A stretch of DNA of 34,676 nucleotides from positions 1-34,676 of the forward strand of contig CAMBPV010000024.1 in assembly GCA_945869695.1 (NCBI GenBank), written 5' to 3'. Shown one piece after another: positions 1-8,631 of this stretch (its first letter is position 1; each line of letters starts with the position of its first letter). The DNA comes from Prosthecobacter debontii (GTDB lineage: Bacteria; Verrucomicrobiota; Verrucomicrobiia; Verrucomicrobiales; Verrucomicrobiaceae). A model generated the notes under the pieces. That model saw only the letters and a program-made list of their open reading frames with translations, was not told the origin of the DNA and did not search any database. The position numbers were made by a program, and so were the translations under genes.

Positions 1-1
1 C

Positions 2-79
2 GTCGAGGCGCAAGCGCTGATTTTGGATGGCAGGGTCAAGGGTTGGTACTACACGGGATCGGGCGAGGAAGTGCCCTGA
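2..79 (+). CDS. C-terminal tail of an unidentified protein (partial)
   Basis: An open frame enters from the left edge and ends at TGA 77-79, giving 25 residues ending GWYYTGSGEEVP. The frame is open with protein-like composition, but 25 codons can be open by chance. It converges on and overlaps the DUF3817 gene on the other strand by about 31 bases. No family can be assigned from so short a tail. Confidence 0.4.
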   Translation, partial: VEAQALILDGRVKGWYYTGSGEEVP

Positions 80-375
80 GCTTCCCATTCCTTCATTTTT
101 CCATCGAGCACAAAGGGACCGAAGGGTAAAAGGGACGCGATGAAAACCACCGCGCCTCGGGTGAGGGGCCAACGTGCCGACACCATGGCACGGAGCAGGG
201 CGAGACCAAAAATCACAAAGAGCACCCCGTGCGCCCAGCCCACGACTTTAACAAAAATGGGCATGCCAGCGAGATACTTCAGTGGCATCGCGATGCCGAG
301 CAAAAGGAGGAAGGACCAGCCCTCGAGCAAGCAGATGCGGCGGAGAAAATAGACGGAGTTCATTGTCGAAGCCAT
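49..375 (-). CDS. DUF3817-family small integral membrane protein
   Basis: Small hydrophobic protein of about 108 residues. It carries the signature of the DUF3817 (YdzA-like) family: an N-terminal LLEGWSFLLLLGIAMPLKY segment, a central VGWAHGVLFVIFGLALL segment, and ASLLPFGPFVLD near the C-terminus. About three membrane segments are expected, which places it in the inner membrane; the biochemical role of the family is unknown. The frame is open to a TTG at 402, but ATG at 373-375 (MASTMNSV) or ATG at 361-363 are more plausible starts; neither has a strong Shine-Dalgarno sequence. It converges with the partial gene at the left edge and diverges from the nucleoid-associated protein gene, leaving about 130 bases for promoters of both. 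Confidence 0.8.
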   Translation of the reverse strand: MASTMNSVYFLRRICLLEGWSFLLLLGIAMPLKYLAGMPIFVKVVGWAHGVLFVIFGLALLRAMVSARWPLTRGAVVFIASLLPFGPFVLDGKMKEWEAQGTSSPDPV

Positions 376-509
376 GAGAACGTGAGTTGGGCACAAGGGC
401 AATCGAGGTCAAGCGAAGAACGTGAATGACCGCGATTTGTCTGATCGACCGCGAGACAGTTCATCTTGTCGGTTGCAAATCCCTGACGCTCCCTAGCTTC
501 CGCCCCCTC

Positions 510-1568
510 ATGTCACTCCGCATCCGTTTCAGCTTCGCTCTCGCTCATGGCATCGTGCTCGCCAAGGTAGGCAATCCTCAAAGGGAGGAGCCCTTGGTCA
601 CGTCCAAAGAAGTCTTCAAAGTTCAGGAGGATGATCAGGAGGCACTCACGGCGCTCTTGTTGAAGCCTTTTAAGAACCTCATCGGGCATCGCTTTTATCA
701 TCACTCATCACTGGAGAAAAATGAGGTGTATTCCTGTGCACAGGCCATTTTTGCGAATCCGGACTCCCTTCACGCGACGGGATGCGAGATCGCGCGGCAA
801 CTCTACGCGAAGTCCACCCACCCCAACATCAAAGCAGGAGATCTCTGCATCGCCCTCATTGACGATATCTCCGTCGATGAAGACAAGGTGCAGGCTATCT
901 GCATCCTGAAGTCTGAGAGCATGGTCCCCTTTCTCAGCATCTCCACGCGGAACGGTGATCTCCAACTCTCCACCGAGCAGGGCATCAATCCGGAGAAGAT
1001 CGACAAGGGCTGTCTGATCCTGAATCACGGAGCGAAGAAGGGCTACCACGTCCTCATGTTTGACCGCGCAGGTGCGGACTCACGTTTTTGGGTGCGTGAC
1101 TTTCTCGGAGTGCAGGCCATCACGGATGCCGCCTTTCTAACCCAGTCCTACGCCAAGATGGCGGTGGAAGTGATCAAGGATGAACCCCCATCCGATGACA
1201 CGCCGCCTTGGGAAGTGTGCAATGCAGCGCGCACGGCTTTGGATTTCTTTGAAAGCCGTGAGGAGTTCAATCTTCAGGACTTTGAAAAAGAAGTGCTCAA
1301 GACCCCGGAGGCTGTGGCTAAATTTGCCGATCATCGCTCCCGCATGGAGGAGGAGCAGGGGCAGTCCTTTGATGATGCTTTTCAAATCTCGAAGAAAGAT
1401 CTCTCGAAAGCCAAAAAAAGAATCGGCGCTGTCATCAAATTGGACACGGGTGTGGAGATCCATGTAAAGCCGATCTTCACGACGCGGGAGGATCCCGTCC
1501 TGGAGCGTGGGTTCGATGAAGCAAAGGGCATGAACTTTGTGAAGGTGTTTTACCAAAAAGAACTGTGA
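510..1568 (+). CDS. 37-kDa nucleoid-associated protein (NdpA/YejK family)
   Basis: Protein of 352 residues matching the nucleoid-associated protein family (PF04245; E. coli YejK/NdpA) in length and in overall pattern. Visible features are an N-terminal FALAHGIVLAKV segment, a YSCAQAIF stretch around residues 72-79, a central GDLCIALIDD strand region, the segment KGCLILNHGAKKGYHVLMFD, then FWVRDFLGVQ, and a C-terminal GVEIHVKPIF region. E. coli YejK is nucleoid associated; its exact role is not settled, so a DNA-associated cytoplasmic protein is the safe description. The frame is open back to 426, but ATG 510 begins MSLRIRFSF, which fits the family start; no strong Shine-Dalgarno is seen. It is followed after 86 bases by a conserved gene of unknown function on the same strand. 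Confidence 0.8.
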   Translation: MSLRIRFSFALAHGIVLAKVGNPQREEPLVTSKEVFKVQEDDQEALTALLLKPFKNLIGHRFYHHSSLEKNEVYSCAQAIFANPDSLHATGCEIARQLYAKSTHPNIKAGDLCIALIDDISVDEDKVQAICILKSESMVPFLSISTRNGDLQLSTEQGINPEKIDKGCLILNHGAKKGYHVLMFDRAGADSRFWVRDFLGVQAITDAAFLTQSYAKMAVEVIKDEPPSDDTPPWEVCNAARTALDFFESREEFNLQDFEKEVLKTPEAVAKFADHRSRMEEEQGQSFDDAFQISKKDLSKAKKRIGAVIKLDTGVEIHVKPIFTTREDPVLERGFDEAKGMNFVKVFYQKEL

Positions 1569-1654
1569 GGAATCACGAGGGGAGACGGAAGTGACAGTTG
1601 ATGCCATGGCGTCCCCGGGCGAGTCTCCAGACGTAGCAGTCCTTGCTCTTTACC

Positions 1655-3073
1655 ATGACGACCGACCCCAAGGCCAAGCCCAGCACCCTCGAAAAAGCGC
1701 TGAAGATCAATCTTAGCCGACAAATCTACGGCACTTTTGCGGAGATCGGCGCTGGACAAGAAATCGCGAACTGGTTCTTCCGCGCAGGCGGCGCATCGGG
1801 ATCGGTAGCGAAGACCATGTCGGCCTACGACATGATCGTGAGCGATGAAATTTACGGCAAGGCCGGACGCTATGTCTCGCGCGAGCGGATGGTGGCCATG
1901 CTCGGACACGAGTACCCGATGCTGCTGCAACGTCTCCAGGAAAAGCGCGGAGACACGACCAGCTTTTTTGCACTCACCAACACGGTGCGAGCCAAAGGTT
2001 TCCGCGACACGAATGAAGAGTGCCACGGCTGGATGGGCCTGCGCTTTCAGACGGCCCCGGGCACACCGTCGAGCGACATTCAACTGCACGTCCGGTTGCT
2101 CGATGAAACGAACGTGCGCCAGTGCGAGGCCTTGGGAATTTTAGGCGTGAACTTGCTCTACGCAGCCTTTCACCTGCGCGAGTCACTGCCAGTGTTTCTG
2201 ACCAGCCTGATGGATGATCTGAGCCGTCGCCGGGTGGAGATCGACATGGTGGACTTTAGCGGTCCGGCCTTTGCCTCATCCGCCTTTCAAGACAGGCTGG
2301 TGGCGCTGCAGCTTCTGCGCACAGGCCTGGCTGATGCAGCACTCTTCGGAGCCGATGGCGAGATCTGGCAGGCCTCTGATGTGCTTTATAAAAAGCCGGT
2401 ATTCCTGAAGCGTGGCAGCTTTGACCCGATCACCCGTCTGAATCTTGACATGATTGAGCGCGGCCAAGCTGCCTTCCAAGAAGAATTTGGCTCCGAGGTG
2501 GAGGATGCCATCGAGATTCTGGAGATCACGATGCACAATCTCCTCGCCTCAGGCGCCGAATGCACAGACACCGATTTCCTAGCGCGCGCAGACATTCTTC
2601 AGGCACTCGGAAAGAACGTTCTCATCTCTAAGTATCCCGAGTTTCACCGCATCAGTTCCTACCTCGCGCGCCACACACAGAAGCCCATCGGCATTGTATT
2701 GGGCCTTCCGCTTTTTGAAGAACTCTTCAATGAGAAATGGTGCACAGATCTCGAAGGTGGGCTGATGGAATCTTTCGGCCGCCTGTTCAAGAATCAAGTG
2801 CGCCTCTACGTGTATCCCAAAGGTGATCCGCACACGCGAAAACAGCTCCACCTTGCACAAGCAAATGTGAAGCCCGCACAGAAGCATCTTTTGCGCTACA
2901 TCATTGAGACTGGCTGCGTGCGAGACATTGAGGAGCCTAAGGAGGATTACCTCTTCGATACGAGCGCTGAGGTGCGAAGCATGATCCTGAAGGGGAATCT
3001 CCGCTGGCGTGAGTTGGTGCCCGAGATCGTCCTCAAGACGGGACCCTGGGCTGAAGGAAAGATGACTTGCTAA
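1655..3073 (+). CDS. Conserved protein of unknown function, 472 aa
   Basis: Cytoplasmic-looking protein without signal peptide or membrane segments. Its N-terminal stretch (ALKINLSRQIYGTFAEIGAG, then QEIANWFFRAGGASGSVAKT) belongs to a widely distributed bacterial family. From memory, database members often carry unsupported labels such as TonB-dependent receptor or nicotinate-nucleotide adenylyltransferase. Nothing here resembles a beta-barrel, and I see no clear nucleotidyltransferase motif. Other recognisable blocks are SAYDMIVSDEIYGKAGRYVS, NEECHGWMGLRFQ and EALGILGVNLLYAAFH. The start is ATG 1655 (MTTDPKAK); an in-frame TTG lies at 1643. The last codons overlap the frame of the following SGNH hydrolase only if that gene used an upstream TTG. 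Same-strand neighbours suggest possible co-transcription with the NdpA-like gene. Function is not assigned. Confidence 0.8.
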   Translation: MTTDPKAKPSTLEKALKINLSRQIYGTFAEIGAGQEIANWFFRAGGASGSVAKTMSAYDMIVSDEIYGKAGRYVSRERMVAMLGHEYPMLLQRLQEKRGDTTSFFALTNTVRAKGFRDTNEECHGWMGLRFQTAPGTPSSDIQLHVRLLDETNVRQCEALGILGVNLLYAAFHLRESLPVFLTSLMDDLSRRRVEIDMVDFSGPAFASSAFQDRLVALQLLRTGLADAALFGADGEIWQASDVLYKKPVFLKRGSFDPITRLNLDMIERGQAAFQEEFGSEVEDAIEILEITMHNLLASGAECTDTDFLARADILQALGKNVLISKYPEFHRISSYLARHTQKPIGIVLGLPLFEELFNEKWCTDLEGGLMESFGRLFKNQVRLYVYPKGDPHTRKQLHLAQANVKPAQKHLLRYIIETGCVRDIEEPKEDYLFDTSAEVRSMILKGNLRWRELVPEIVLKTGPWAEGKMTC

Positions 3074-3093
3074 GCTTCCGGAGAGCGTGCGTA

Positions 3094-4377
3094 ATGGCTC
3101 TCATGCGACGCCGCCTCCCTTTGTCTCTTTTCCTCTTCCTGTCTTCAGCTCTCTCCGCTGCCACGGTGGATGATCTGCCTGATCATGTGCTGCGAAAGGG
3201 TCTGCCTAACGTTTTTTCGAAACTGCAAAAGGGTGGAGATGTCAGCATTGCCTATTTCGGCGGCAGCATCACCGCGCAGCCGGGTTATCGGGTGAAAACC
3301 TTCCAGTGGCTGGGGAAAGAATTCCCGCAGACCAAGCTGACCGAGATCAATGCGGCCATTGGCGGCACGGGCTCTGACCTCGGCGTTTTTCGCAATGGCC
3401 AGAACGTGCTGGCACACAAGCCGGACCTTGTTTTTGTCGAGTTTGCCGTGAATGACAGCGGTGCGCCTCCCGATCAAATTCACCGCTGCATGGAAGGCAT
3501 CGTAAGACAGACTTGGCGCGCCAATCCTTCGACCGACATCTGCTTTGTTTACACCATCGCGAACAACATGATCGACGAATGGAAGGAGGGGGCGCTCCCG
3601 CGCTCGGTCGTGGCGATGGAACAACTGGCCGAGCACTACGGCATCCCGAGCATCCATTTCGGCCGAGAGATCGCAAAACTGGCGGCTGCGGACCGCCTCA
3701 TCCGCGCTGCACCTCTGCCCAAGACAGACGCTGAGCGTGCGGCGCTCGGTAACAAAGTCGTCTTTGCCCCTGACAATGTACATCCTCATGTTGAAACCGG
3801 ACACCAAATTTATTTTGAAGCCGCCGCCAGAGCGCTCACAGAAATGAAAACAATGGGGCAACCATTTGAGCACGCTATCATCAGCCCCTTGGTGGCAGAT
3901 CATCTGGAAGCCGCGAAACTGGTGCCCTTCAGCCGAGCCCAAAAAAGTCCGGGCTGGAAAACCCTGCCTGCGGATCACAAGCTAGCCAAAAGCTTTTCCA
4001 AGCGCCTGCCAGAGATCTGGCATTCCAATGAGCCGGGCCAAACCGTCGAGTTTTCATTCAAAGGCACGAGCATTGGTCTTTACGACTTGGTCGGACCCGA
4101 CTGTGGCCAGCTCGCGGTGACTCTCGATGGTGTCAAGGCTCCGAAGCCGACCGCCCGATTCGACTCGTATTGCACCTATCATCGGCTGGCCAGCTTCTTT
4201 CCATCCCGCAATCTACCGGATGCCGTGCACACGGTGAAAATCGAGATTCTTCCCGATCAGCCGGATAAAGCGGCTATCCTTTCTCAGCGGAAGCAGGTGA
4301 TCGATGATCCCAAACGATTTGATGACCGCCAGTGGTACGTCGGGGGCATCATGCTGGTGGGTGATCTCGTCGAATAA
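3094..4377 (+). CDS. Exported SGNH/GDSL-type hydrolase with C-terminal beta domain
   Basis: Protein of 427 residues. A signal peptide is clear (basic MALMRRR, hydrophobic LPLSLFLFLSSALSA, likely cut before ATVDD). The SGNH catalytic blocks follow in order: GGSIT with nucleophile S58, GGTGSD with G91-G93, FAVND with N120, and DNVHPH with D227 and H230. These define an esterase/lipase of the SGNH fold, probably acting on acetylated or otherwise esterified glycans in the periplasm or outside; substrate cannot be read from sequence. Residues ~290-427 look like a beta-sandwich accessory domain. ATG 3094 is chosen because it gives a clean signal peptide and has GGAG at about 3080-3083. It lies 20 bases after the preceding gene, so the two may share a transcript. 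Confidence 0.85.
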   Translation: MALMRRRLPLSLFLFLSSALSAATVDDLPDHVLRKGLPNVFSKLQKGGDVSIAYFGGSITAQPGYRVKTFQWLGKEFPQTKLTEINAAIGGTGSDLGVFRNGQNVLAHKPDLVFVEFAVNDSGAPPDQIHRCMEGIVRQTWRANPSTDICFVYTIANNMIDEWKEGALPRSVVAMEQLAEHYGIPSIHFGREIAKLAAADRLIRAAPLPKTDAERAALGNKVVFAPDNVHPHVETGHQIYFEAAARALTEMKTMGQPFEHAIISPLVADHLEAAKLVPFSRAQKSPGWKTLPADHKLAKSFSKRLPEIWHSNEPGQTVEFSFKGTSIGLYDLVGPDCGQLAVTLDGVKAPKPTARFDSYCTYHRLASFFPSRNLPDAVHTVKIEILPDQPDKAAILSQRKQVIDDPKRFDDRQWYVGGIMLVGDLVE

Positions 4378-4431
4378 ACCAGCATCTACCGCGACGAGGA
4401 CAAAAAGCTGGAGAAAAACTGTCTTCGTGCT

Positions 4432-4438
4432 AAGGAGG
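4432..4438 (+). promoter_or_regulatory. Shine-Dalgarno of the L,D-transpeptidase gene
   Basis: AAGGAGG ends 5 bases before ATG 4444 and fixes the start of the lipoprotein. Confidence 0.75.
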
Positions 4439-4443
4439 GCGGG

Positions 4444-5067
4444 ATGAAAGCATTCACCCTCCTCCTCACCCGTTCCATCGTGGCCGCTACACTCGCGTTT
4501 GGCCTCAGCAGTTGCGCGACAAAACTTGGTCCAGCGGCAAAGTACTCGACCACCTTTGACCCGCCAGTCGCACAGGTGAACAATCCTTCCGCCCTGAGAG
4601 TCAAACTGAGCACAGGCGCCCAGCGCATTTATGTGGTCGAAGGCAGCCGCGTGATTCTCGCCTCCCCCTGCTCCGTCGGCACAGCTTCGGACCCGACTCC
4701 CAAGGGTAACTTCACGATTTATCACAAGAATGCCACCCGCCGCCGTCAAAGCAGCCCTGGCGCAGGCTACCCCATGAGCTATTGGATGGAATTCAAGGCC
4801 GCTTACGGCATGCATTGGGGATTTGTGAAGCCCTTCCCTTGCACGCACGGTTGCGTTCGTCTCCCCATCAAGACCGCCAAGAAAATCTTTGATCTCGTGA
4901 GAGTCGGCACCCCGCTGAGCATCTCGACCAGCCAACCCGAGGACGCCACCGTCGGCCGGACTCTGCCTGTTTTGGATGACAGCCAAATGCCCGACCCGCC
5001 GAACTCCTACATGCTGAGCCCCCAAGTCTTCACCGACGCCGCCAAGGGCAAGCTCTACACCTACTAG
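4444..5067 (+). CDS. L,D-transpeptidase (YkuD domain) lipoprotein
   Basis: Protein of 207 residues. The N-terminus is a lipoprotein signal ending in the lipobox LSSC, so the mature protein is expected to be lipid-anchored at C24. The body is an ErfK/YbiS/YcfS/YnhG (YkuD) domain: a VEGSRVILASPCSVGTA strand region, TPKGNFTIYHK, and the catalytic segment CTHGCVRLP with H135 and nucleophile C137. Such enzymes form 3-3 crosslinks in peptidoglycan or attach proteins to it. The upstream conserved histidine appears to be H124 in MHWG, a slightly shorter spacing to the HGC motif than in the textbook pattern, and an additional C133 sits just before it. A strong AAGGAGG precedes the start. It is 18 bases upstream of ispH, suggesting a shared transcript. 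Confidence 0.88.
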   Translation: MKAFTLLLTRSIVAATLAFGLSSCATKLGPAAKYSTTFDPPVAQVNNPSALRVKLSTGAQRIYVVEGSRVILASPCSVGTASDPTPKGNFTIYHKNATRRRQSSPGAGYPMSYWMEFKAAYGMHWGFVKPFPCTHGCVRLPIKTAKKIFDLVRVGTPLSISTSQPEDATVGRTLPVLDDSQMPDPPNSYMLSPQVFTDAAKGKLYTY

Positions 5068-5085
5068 CCCTTCTTGACTCAGCCT

Positions 5086-6327
5086 ATGTCTGCCCCTGTT
5101 CCTTCCGCTCGCCGCGTGAACGTCCGCACGCCGGAGGTGATGGAGAGGGTGCAGGCTCAGGTGGAGCAGCACTACCGCAGCTCACTGGTGGAGAGTTTCC
5201 GCAGTCGCGGCGGCACCTTCACGGTGGGAAATACCACCATCCGCCTGGCCAAGGACTTTGGCTTTTGCTACGGCGTGGAGCGCGCCATCGACCTGGCCTA
5301 TGCTGCGAGAAAGGTCTTCGCGGATCGACAAGTCTTTTTGCTGGGTGAGATCATCCACAATCCAGAGGTGAATCGACAACTCACTGAGATGGGCGTGGTG
5401 AGTATCCCGGTGGAAAAGCACGAGGAAGAGATCGCAAAACTCACTCCGGAAGATGTGGTGATCGTACCAGCGTTCGGCGCTGAGACGCGACTGATGAAGC
5501 TGATCTCCGAGCGCGGTTGCATGGTGGTGGACACCACCTGCGGAGATGTCATGAGCGTATGGAAACGCGTGCGCGGCTATGCCAAGCAGGGATTTACCTC
5601 CATCATTCATGGGAAGGCAGCGCACGAAGAAACCCGGGCCACCTCGTCGCGCGCCATGGGTGACGACGGGCTGGGGAATTACCTGGTGGTCCTCACCCTG
5701 AAAGACGTGGACTACGTCTGCGACTACATCCGCAACGGCGGTGACAAGGCGGAATTCCTCACACGCTTCCCGGAAGGATCACACTCCGACGGCTTTGACC
5801 CCGATCTTCATCTGAAGCGCGTCGGCGTAGCCAATCAAACGACCATGCTGAAGTCTGAGACCGAGGAAATTCAGCGTCGTGTGCAAAAGGCCATCGAGGA
5901 TCGTGACGGCGGCAGCGCTGCCCATTTTCAAGTCTTCGACACCATTTGCGGAGCCACTCAGGAGCGTCAGGACGCTTTGTTCGGAATGTTGGAAAATCCC
6001 ATGGACGTGCTCCTCGTGGTCGGGGGATATAACAGCAGCAACACCACCCACCTGGTGGAAATCGGAGAGCAAAAGCTGCCGACCTTTTTCATTCAAAATG
6101 CCAGCTGTCTCACCTCGCTGGAGCAGATTATTCACTTCGATCTTCACTCAAAAGTCGAGACTCAGAGTTACTCGACCAAATTGGCGGGGGATGGACCGGT
6201 CGTCGTCGGCATCACCGCAGGCGCATCCTGCCCCAATAATTTGATCGAGGACACCATCCGCCGGGTTTTTGCCCTACGTGGAGTCCCTGAGGCGGAAGTT
6301 TTAGCTGCAGCGGGTGCAGATTTCTGA
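5086..6327 (+). CDS. ispH: 4-hydroxy-3-methylbut-2-enyl diphosphate reductase, plant/cyanobacterial-type
   Basis: IspH catalyses the last step of the MEP isoprenoid pathway, reducing HMBPP to IPP and DMAPP with a [4Fe-4S] cluster. At 413 residues it is about 100 longer than the E. coli enzyme, with an N-terminal extension of ~50 residues. Candidate cluster ligands are C61 (FGFCYGVERA), C152 (DTTCGDV) and C288 (DTICGATQ). It has IIHNP for the first active-site histidine region, PAFGAE where the E. coli enzyme has an AHGV segment, HGKAAHEET, and YNSSNTTHL. PAFGA and HGKxxHEET are, to my knowledge, features of the plant and cyanobacterial class. ATG 5086 is preferred over an in-frame TTG at 5074. 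It lies between the L,D-transpeptidase and ribBA, all on the same strand. Confidence 0.93.
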   Translation: MSAPVPSARRVNVRTPEVMERVQAQVEQHYRSSLVESFRSRGGTFTVGNTTIRLAKDFGFCYGVERAIDLAYAARKVFADRQVFLLGEIIHNPEVNRQLTEMGVVSIPVEKHEEEIAKLTPEDVVIVPAFGAETRLMKLISERGCMVVDTTCGDVMSVWKRVRGYAKQGFTSIIHGKAAHEETRATSSRAMGDDGLGNYLVVLTLKDVDYVCDYIRNGGDKAEFLTRFPEGSHSDGFDPDLHLKRVGVANQTTMLKSETEEIQRRVQKAIEDRDGGSAAHFQVFDTICGATQERQDALFGMLENPMDVLLVVGGYNSSNTTHLVEIGEQKLPTFFIQNASCLTSLEQIIHFDLHSKVETQSYSTKLAGDGPVVVGITAGASCPNNLIEDTIRRVFALRGVPEAEVLAAAGADF

Positions 6328-6424
6328 TGGCAGCTTGTTCTTGCCGCTGGATTTCCCTCCTGCCGCACCTACAGTGCCAGCCCCAATTCTCTGCGGCATG
6401 GGCTGCTGAACTTGATCTTTGATG

Positions 6425-7630
6425 ATGCCAAAATCCTTCCAATTTGACTCTGTGGAGAACGTCCTAACCGACGTGCGGAAAGGCAGGATGGTGATCGTCA
6501 CCGACGACGAAGATCGTGAAAACGAGGGAGACCTGCTCTGTGCGGCCGAGAGAATCACGCCGGAGATCGTCAATTTCATGGCCACCCATGGCCGCGGCTT
6601 GATTTGTGCCCCGCTGAGCCCGGAGATCGCCCAGCGCCTCGAATTGCGTGAGATGGTGCAACGAAACAAAGAAGCCTTCTCCACCAATTTCACCGTGTCC
6701 GTGGATGCCGCGTCCGGCATTTCCACGGGCATCAGCGCCGCGGATCGTGCCCGGACCATCCAATTACTCGCCGAGCCCAAAACCCAAGTGGGTGATCTGG
6801 TGCAGCCCGGTCACATCTTCCCCTTGATCGCAAAGCCCGGTGGTGTTCTCCGTCGGGCAGGTCACACCGAGGCCGCCGTGGATATCGCTCGACTCTCGGG
6901 GCTCCAGCCCGCCGGCGTCATCTGCGAGATCATGAATAAAAAAGGTGAGATGGCCCGCCTTCCCGAGCTCATCACCTTTGCCAAAAAGCACAAACTCCGC
7001 GTCTGCACCATCGCCTCTCTCATCCGTTACCGGCGTGATCAGGAGAAGCTGGTGGAGAAAGAGCAGACGATTCAGATGCCCACGGACTATGGAGAATTCG
7101 ATCTCCACCTCTACCGCTCAAAGCTCGATGGCGAGACCCACCTCGCGCTCACGAAGGGTAAGATCGATGACGGTGAACCTGTTCTTGTCCGCGTGCACAG
7201 CGAGTGCCTCACGGGCGATGTCTTTGGCTCCCGCCGGTGCGACTGCGGCACCCAGCTCCACCTCGCCATGGAGCGCATTCAGACCGAGGGACGCGGCGTT
7301 TTACTCTACATGAGACAGGAAGGCCGGGGCATCGGCCTCGCCGCCAAGATCCATGCTTACAAGCTCCAGGAGCAGGGCATGGATACCGTAGAGGCCAATC
7401 TCAAACTTGGCTTTCCCATGGACCTGCGTGACTACGGCATGGGCGCTCAAATGCTCTGTGATCTCGGCGTGAAAAAACTCCGCCTGATGACGAACAATCC
7501 GCGCAAGGTCGTCGGACTCCAGGGTCACAATTTGGAAATGGTGGAGCAGATTCCCATCAAAGCCGTGCCAAACGAGCACAACGCCCGCTACCTCGACACC
7601 AAGAGAAAGAAAATGGGCCACAAGCTCTAA
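6425..7630 (+). CDS. ribBA: Bifunctional DHBP synthase / GTP cyclohydrolase II
   Basis: Two riboflavin enzymes are fused. Residues 1-~205 form 3,4-dihydroxy-2-butanone 4-phosphate synthase (ribulose 5-phosphate branch), with [11 protein letters not shown] at 27-37, [12 protein letters not shown], and [13 protein letters not shown]. Residues ~210-401 form GTP cyclohydrolase II, with zinc ligands C261, C272 and C274 ([18 protein letters not shown]), [12 protein letters not shown], the [12 protein letters not shown] segment and the MTNNPRK motif. Both active sites look intact, so both activities are expected. ATG codons occur back to back at 6422 and 6425; no good Shine-Dalgarno separates them. 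I searched the ~95-base upstream gap for an FMN riboswitch and saw none. ribH follows 30 bases downstream. Confidence 0.95.
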   Translation: MPKSFQFDSVENVLTDVRKGRMVIVTDDEDRENEGDLLCAAERITPEIVNFMATHGRGLICAPLSPEIAQRLELREMVQRNKEAFSTNFTVSVDAASGISTGISAADRARTIQLLAEPKTQVGDLVQPGHIFPLIAKPGGVLRRAGHTEAAVDIARLSGLQPAGVICEIMNKKGEMARLPELITFAKKHKLRVCTIASLIRYRRDQEKLVEKEQTIQMPTDYGEFDLHLYRSKLDGETHLALTKGKIDDGEPVLVRVHSECLTGDVFGSRRCDCGTQLHLAMERIQTEGRGVLLYMRQEGRGIGLAAKIHAYKLQEQGMDTVEANLKLGFPMDLRDYGMGAQMLCDLGVKKLRLMTNNPRKVVGLQGHNLEMVEQIPIKAVPNEHNARYLDTKRKKMGHKL

Positions 7631-7660
7631 CCTAAACCCTCCCCTCTACCCTCAAGAACC

Positions 7661-8173
7661 ATGGCAGGAAGCATCCCCAATCGCCCGAAAGAAACGCAGG
7701 ACCCCGTGTCCATCGCCGTCGTCGCCAGTCTTTACCATGATACCTATGTGTCGGGGATGATCGACGCCGCCCGTGAGGAAATCCAACTCATGGCCCCAAA
7801 TGCCTCCATCACCGTTTATCGCGTTCCAGGAGCGTTTGAAATTCCCGTCACCGTCGAGCTCGCGCTTCGCCACTCAGGGGCCGACGCCGTCATGGCACTG
7901 GGATGCATCATCCGGGGTGAGACCGAGCACGCCGACCTCGTAGCCGCCTCTGTCACCGATGCACTCCAGCGCCTTGCCTTGAAACACGTTATTCCCGTCG
8001 TTCACGAGGTCCTCCTCCTCGATTCCGAGGAACAGGCAGAGGAGCGCTGCCTCGGAGCCACCATCAACCGCGGCACCGAAGCTGCCCGCGTGGCCATGAA
8101 CATGGTGCAGCTTTTCAAGAAGATGCGGCAAGCCTTCGGCGTGACGCGAACTTCCGATTTCCACCAGGACTAA
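7661..8173 (+). CDS. ribH: 6,7-dimethyl-8-ribityllumazine synthase
   Basis: RibH condenses the ribBA product 3,4-dihydroxy-2-butanone 4-phosphate with 5-amino-6-ribitylaminouracil to give lumazine, the penultimate step to riboflavin. The 170-residue length fits the family. Visible landmarks are the N-terminal VSIAVVASLYHDTYVSGM strand and helix, VPGAFEIPV (substrate pocket), LGCIIRGETEHADLVA with the catalytic-site histidine in TEH, and SEEQAEERC near the phosphate-binding end. Its place directly after ribBA and 2 bases before nusB is a very common bacterial arrangement. Assembly into an icosahedral or pentameric particle is known for the family, not visible here. Confidence 0.95.
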   Translation: MAGSIPNRPKETQDPVSIAVVASLYHDTYVSGMIDAAREEIQLMAPNASITVYRVPGAFEIPVTVELALRHSGADAVMALGCIIRGETEHADLVAASVTDALQRLALKHVIPVVHEVLLLDSEEQAEERCLGATINRGTEAARVAMNMVQLFKKMRQAFGVTRTSDFHQD

Positions 8174-8175
8174 CC

Positions 8176-8628
8176 ATGGGACGAAGACGTGAAGGCCGCG
8201 AGGCCGCAGTTCAATTCCTCTTCGCCCACGAGCTCCACGCCGAGCACAGTGACGAAGAAAAGGAATCCTTTTGGTCGCTCCACATGGCCAAAAAGGGTGC
8301 GCGTGAATACGCACTCGAACTCATCAAAGGCGTGCTCACCCACCTGCCGGAGATCGATGCCCGCATCGAGAGCACCGCAGAAAACTACCGCATCGAACGT
8401 CTGGCCAATGTGGACCGCAATGTCCTCAGGCTCGCTGTTTATGAACTGCTCTTTGTTCCAGACGCCCCGCCTCCCGTCGTGATCAATGAAGCCATCGAGA
8501 TCGCCAAAAAATATGGAGCCACCGAGTCGGGTGGTTTTGTGAACGGCCTGCTCGATCGCATCGCCAACGGCCCCAAGCGCTCCCCTGCCCCTCAGATCCC
8601 TGCTTCTGAACCCACCATCGTTCCCTGA
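8176..8628 (+). CDS. nusB: Transcription antitermination factor NusB
   Basis: All-helical RNA-binding protein of 150 residues. NusB with NusE (S10) binds boxA RNA and promotes antitermination of rRNA operons. Family landmarks are the N-terminal GRRREGREAAVQFLFAHE, the VDRNVLRLAVYELLF helix, and INEAIEIAKKYGATESGGFV followed by NGLLDRIA. The C-terminal ~18 residues (after IANGPK) are a proline-rich tail not required by the family. It begins 2 bases after the ribH stop and ends 3 bases before ftsY, so translational coupling is likely. Confidence 0.93.
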   Translation: MGRRREGREAAVQFLFAHELHAEHSDEEKESFWSLHMAKKGAREYALELIKGVLTHLPEIDARIESTAENYRIERLANVDRNVLRLAVYELLFVPDAPPPVVINEAIEIAKKYGATESGGFVNGLLDRIANGPKRSPAPQIPASEPTIVP

Positions 8629-8631
8629 TCC

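Noticed and set aside
3145-3978. Minus-strand open frame of 277 codons over the SGNH hydrolase
   Set aside because: All SGNH blocks lie on the plus strand; the minus frame is a shadow.
4213-5172. Minus-strand open frame of 319 codons over the L,D-transpeptidase
   Set aside because: Opposite frame has signal peptide, lipobox, catalytic motif and a strong Shine-Dalgarno; this frame has none.
6328-6424. Possible FMN riboswitch before ribBA
   Set aside because: The gap is under 100 bases and none of the conserved RFN-element blocks could be found.
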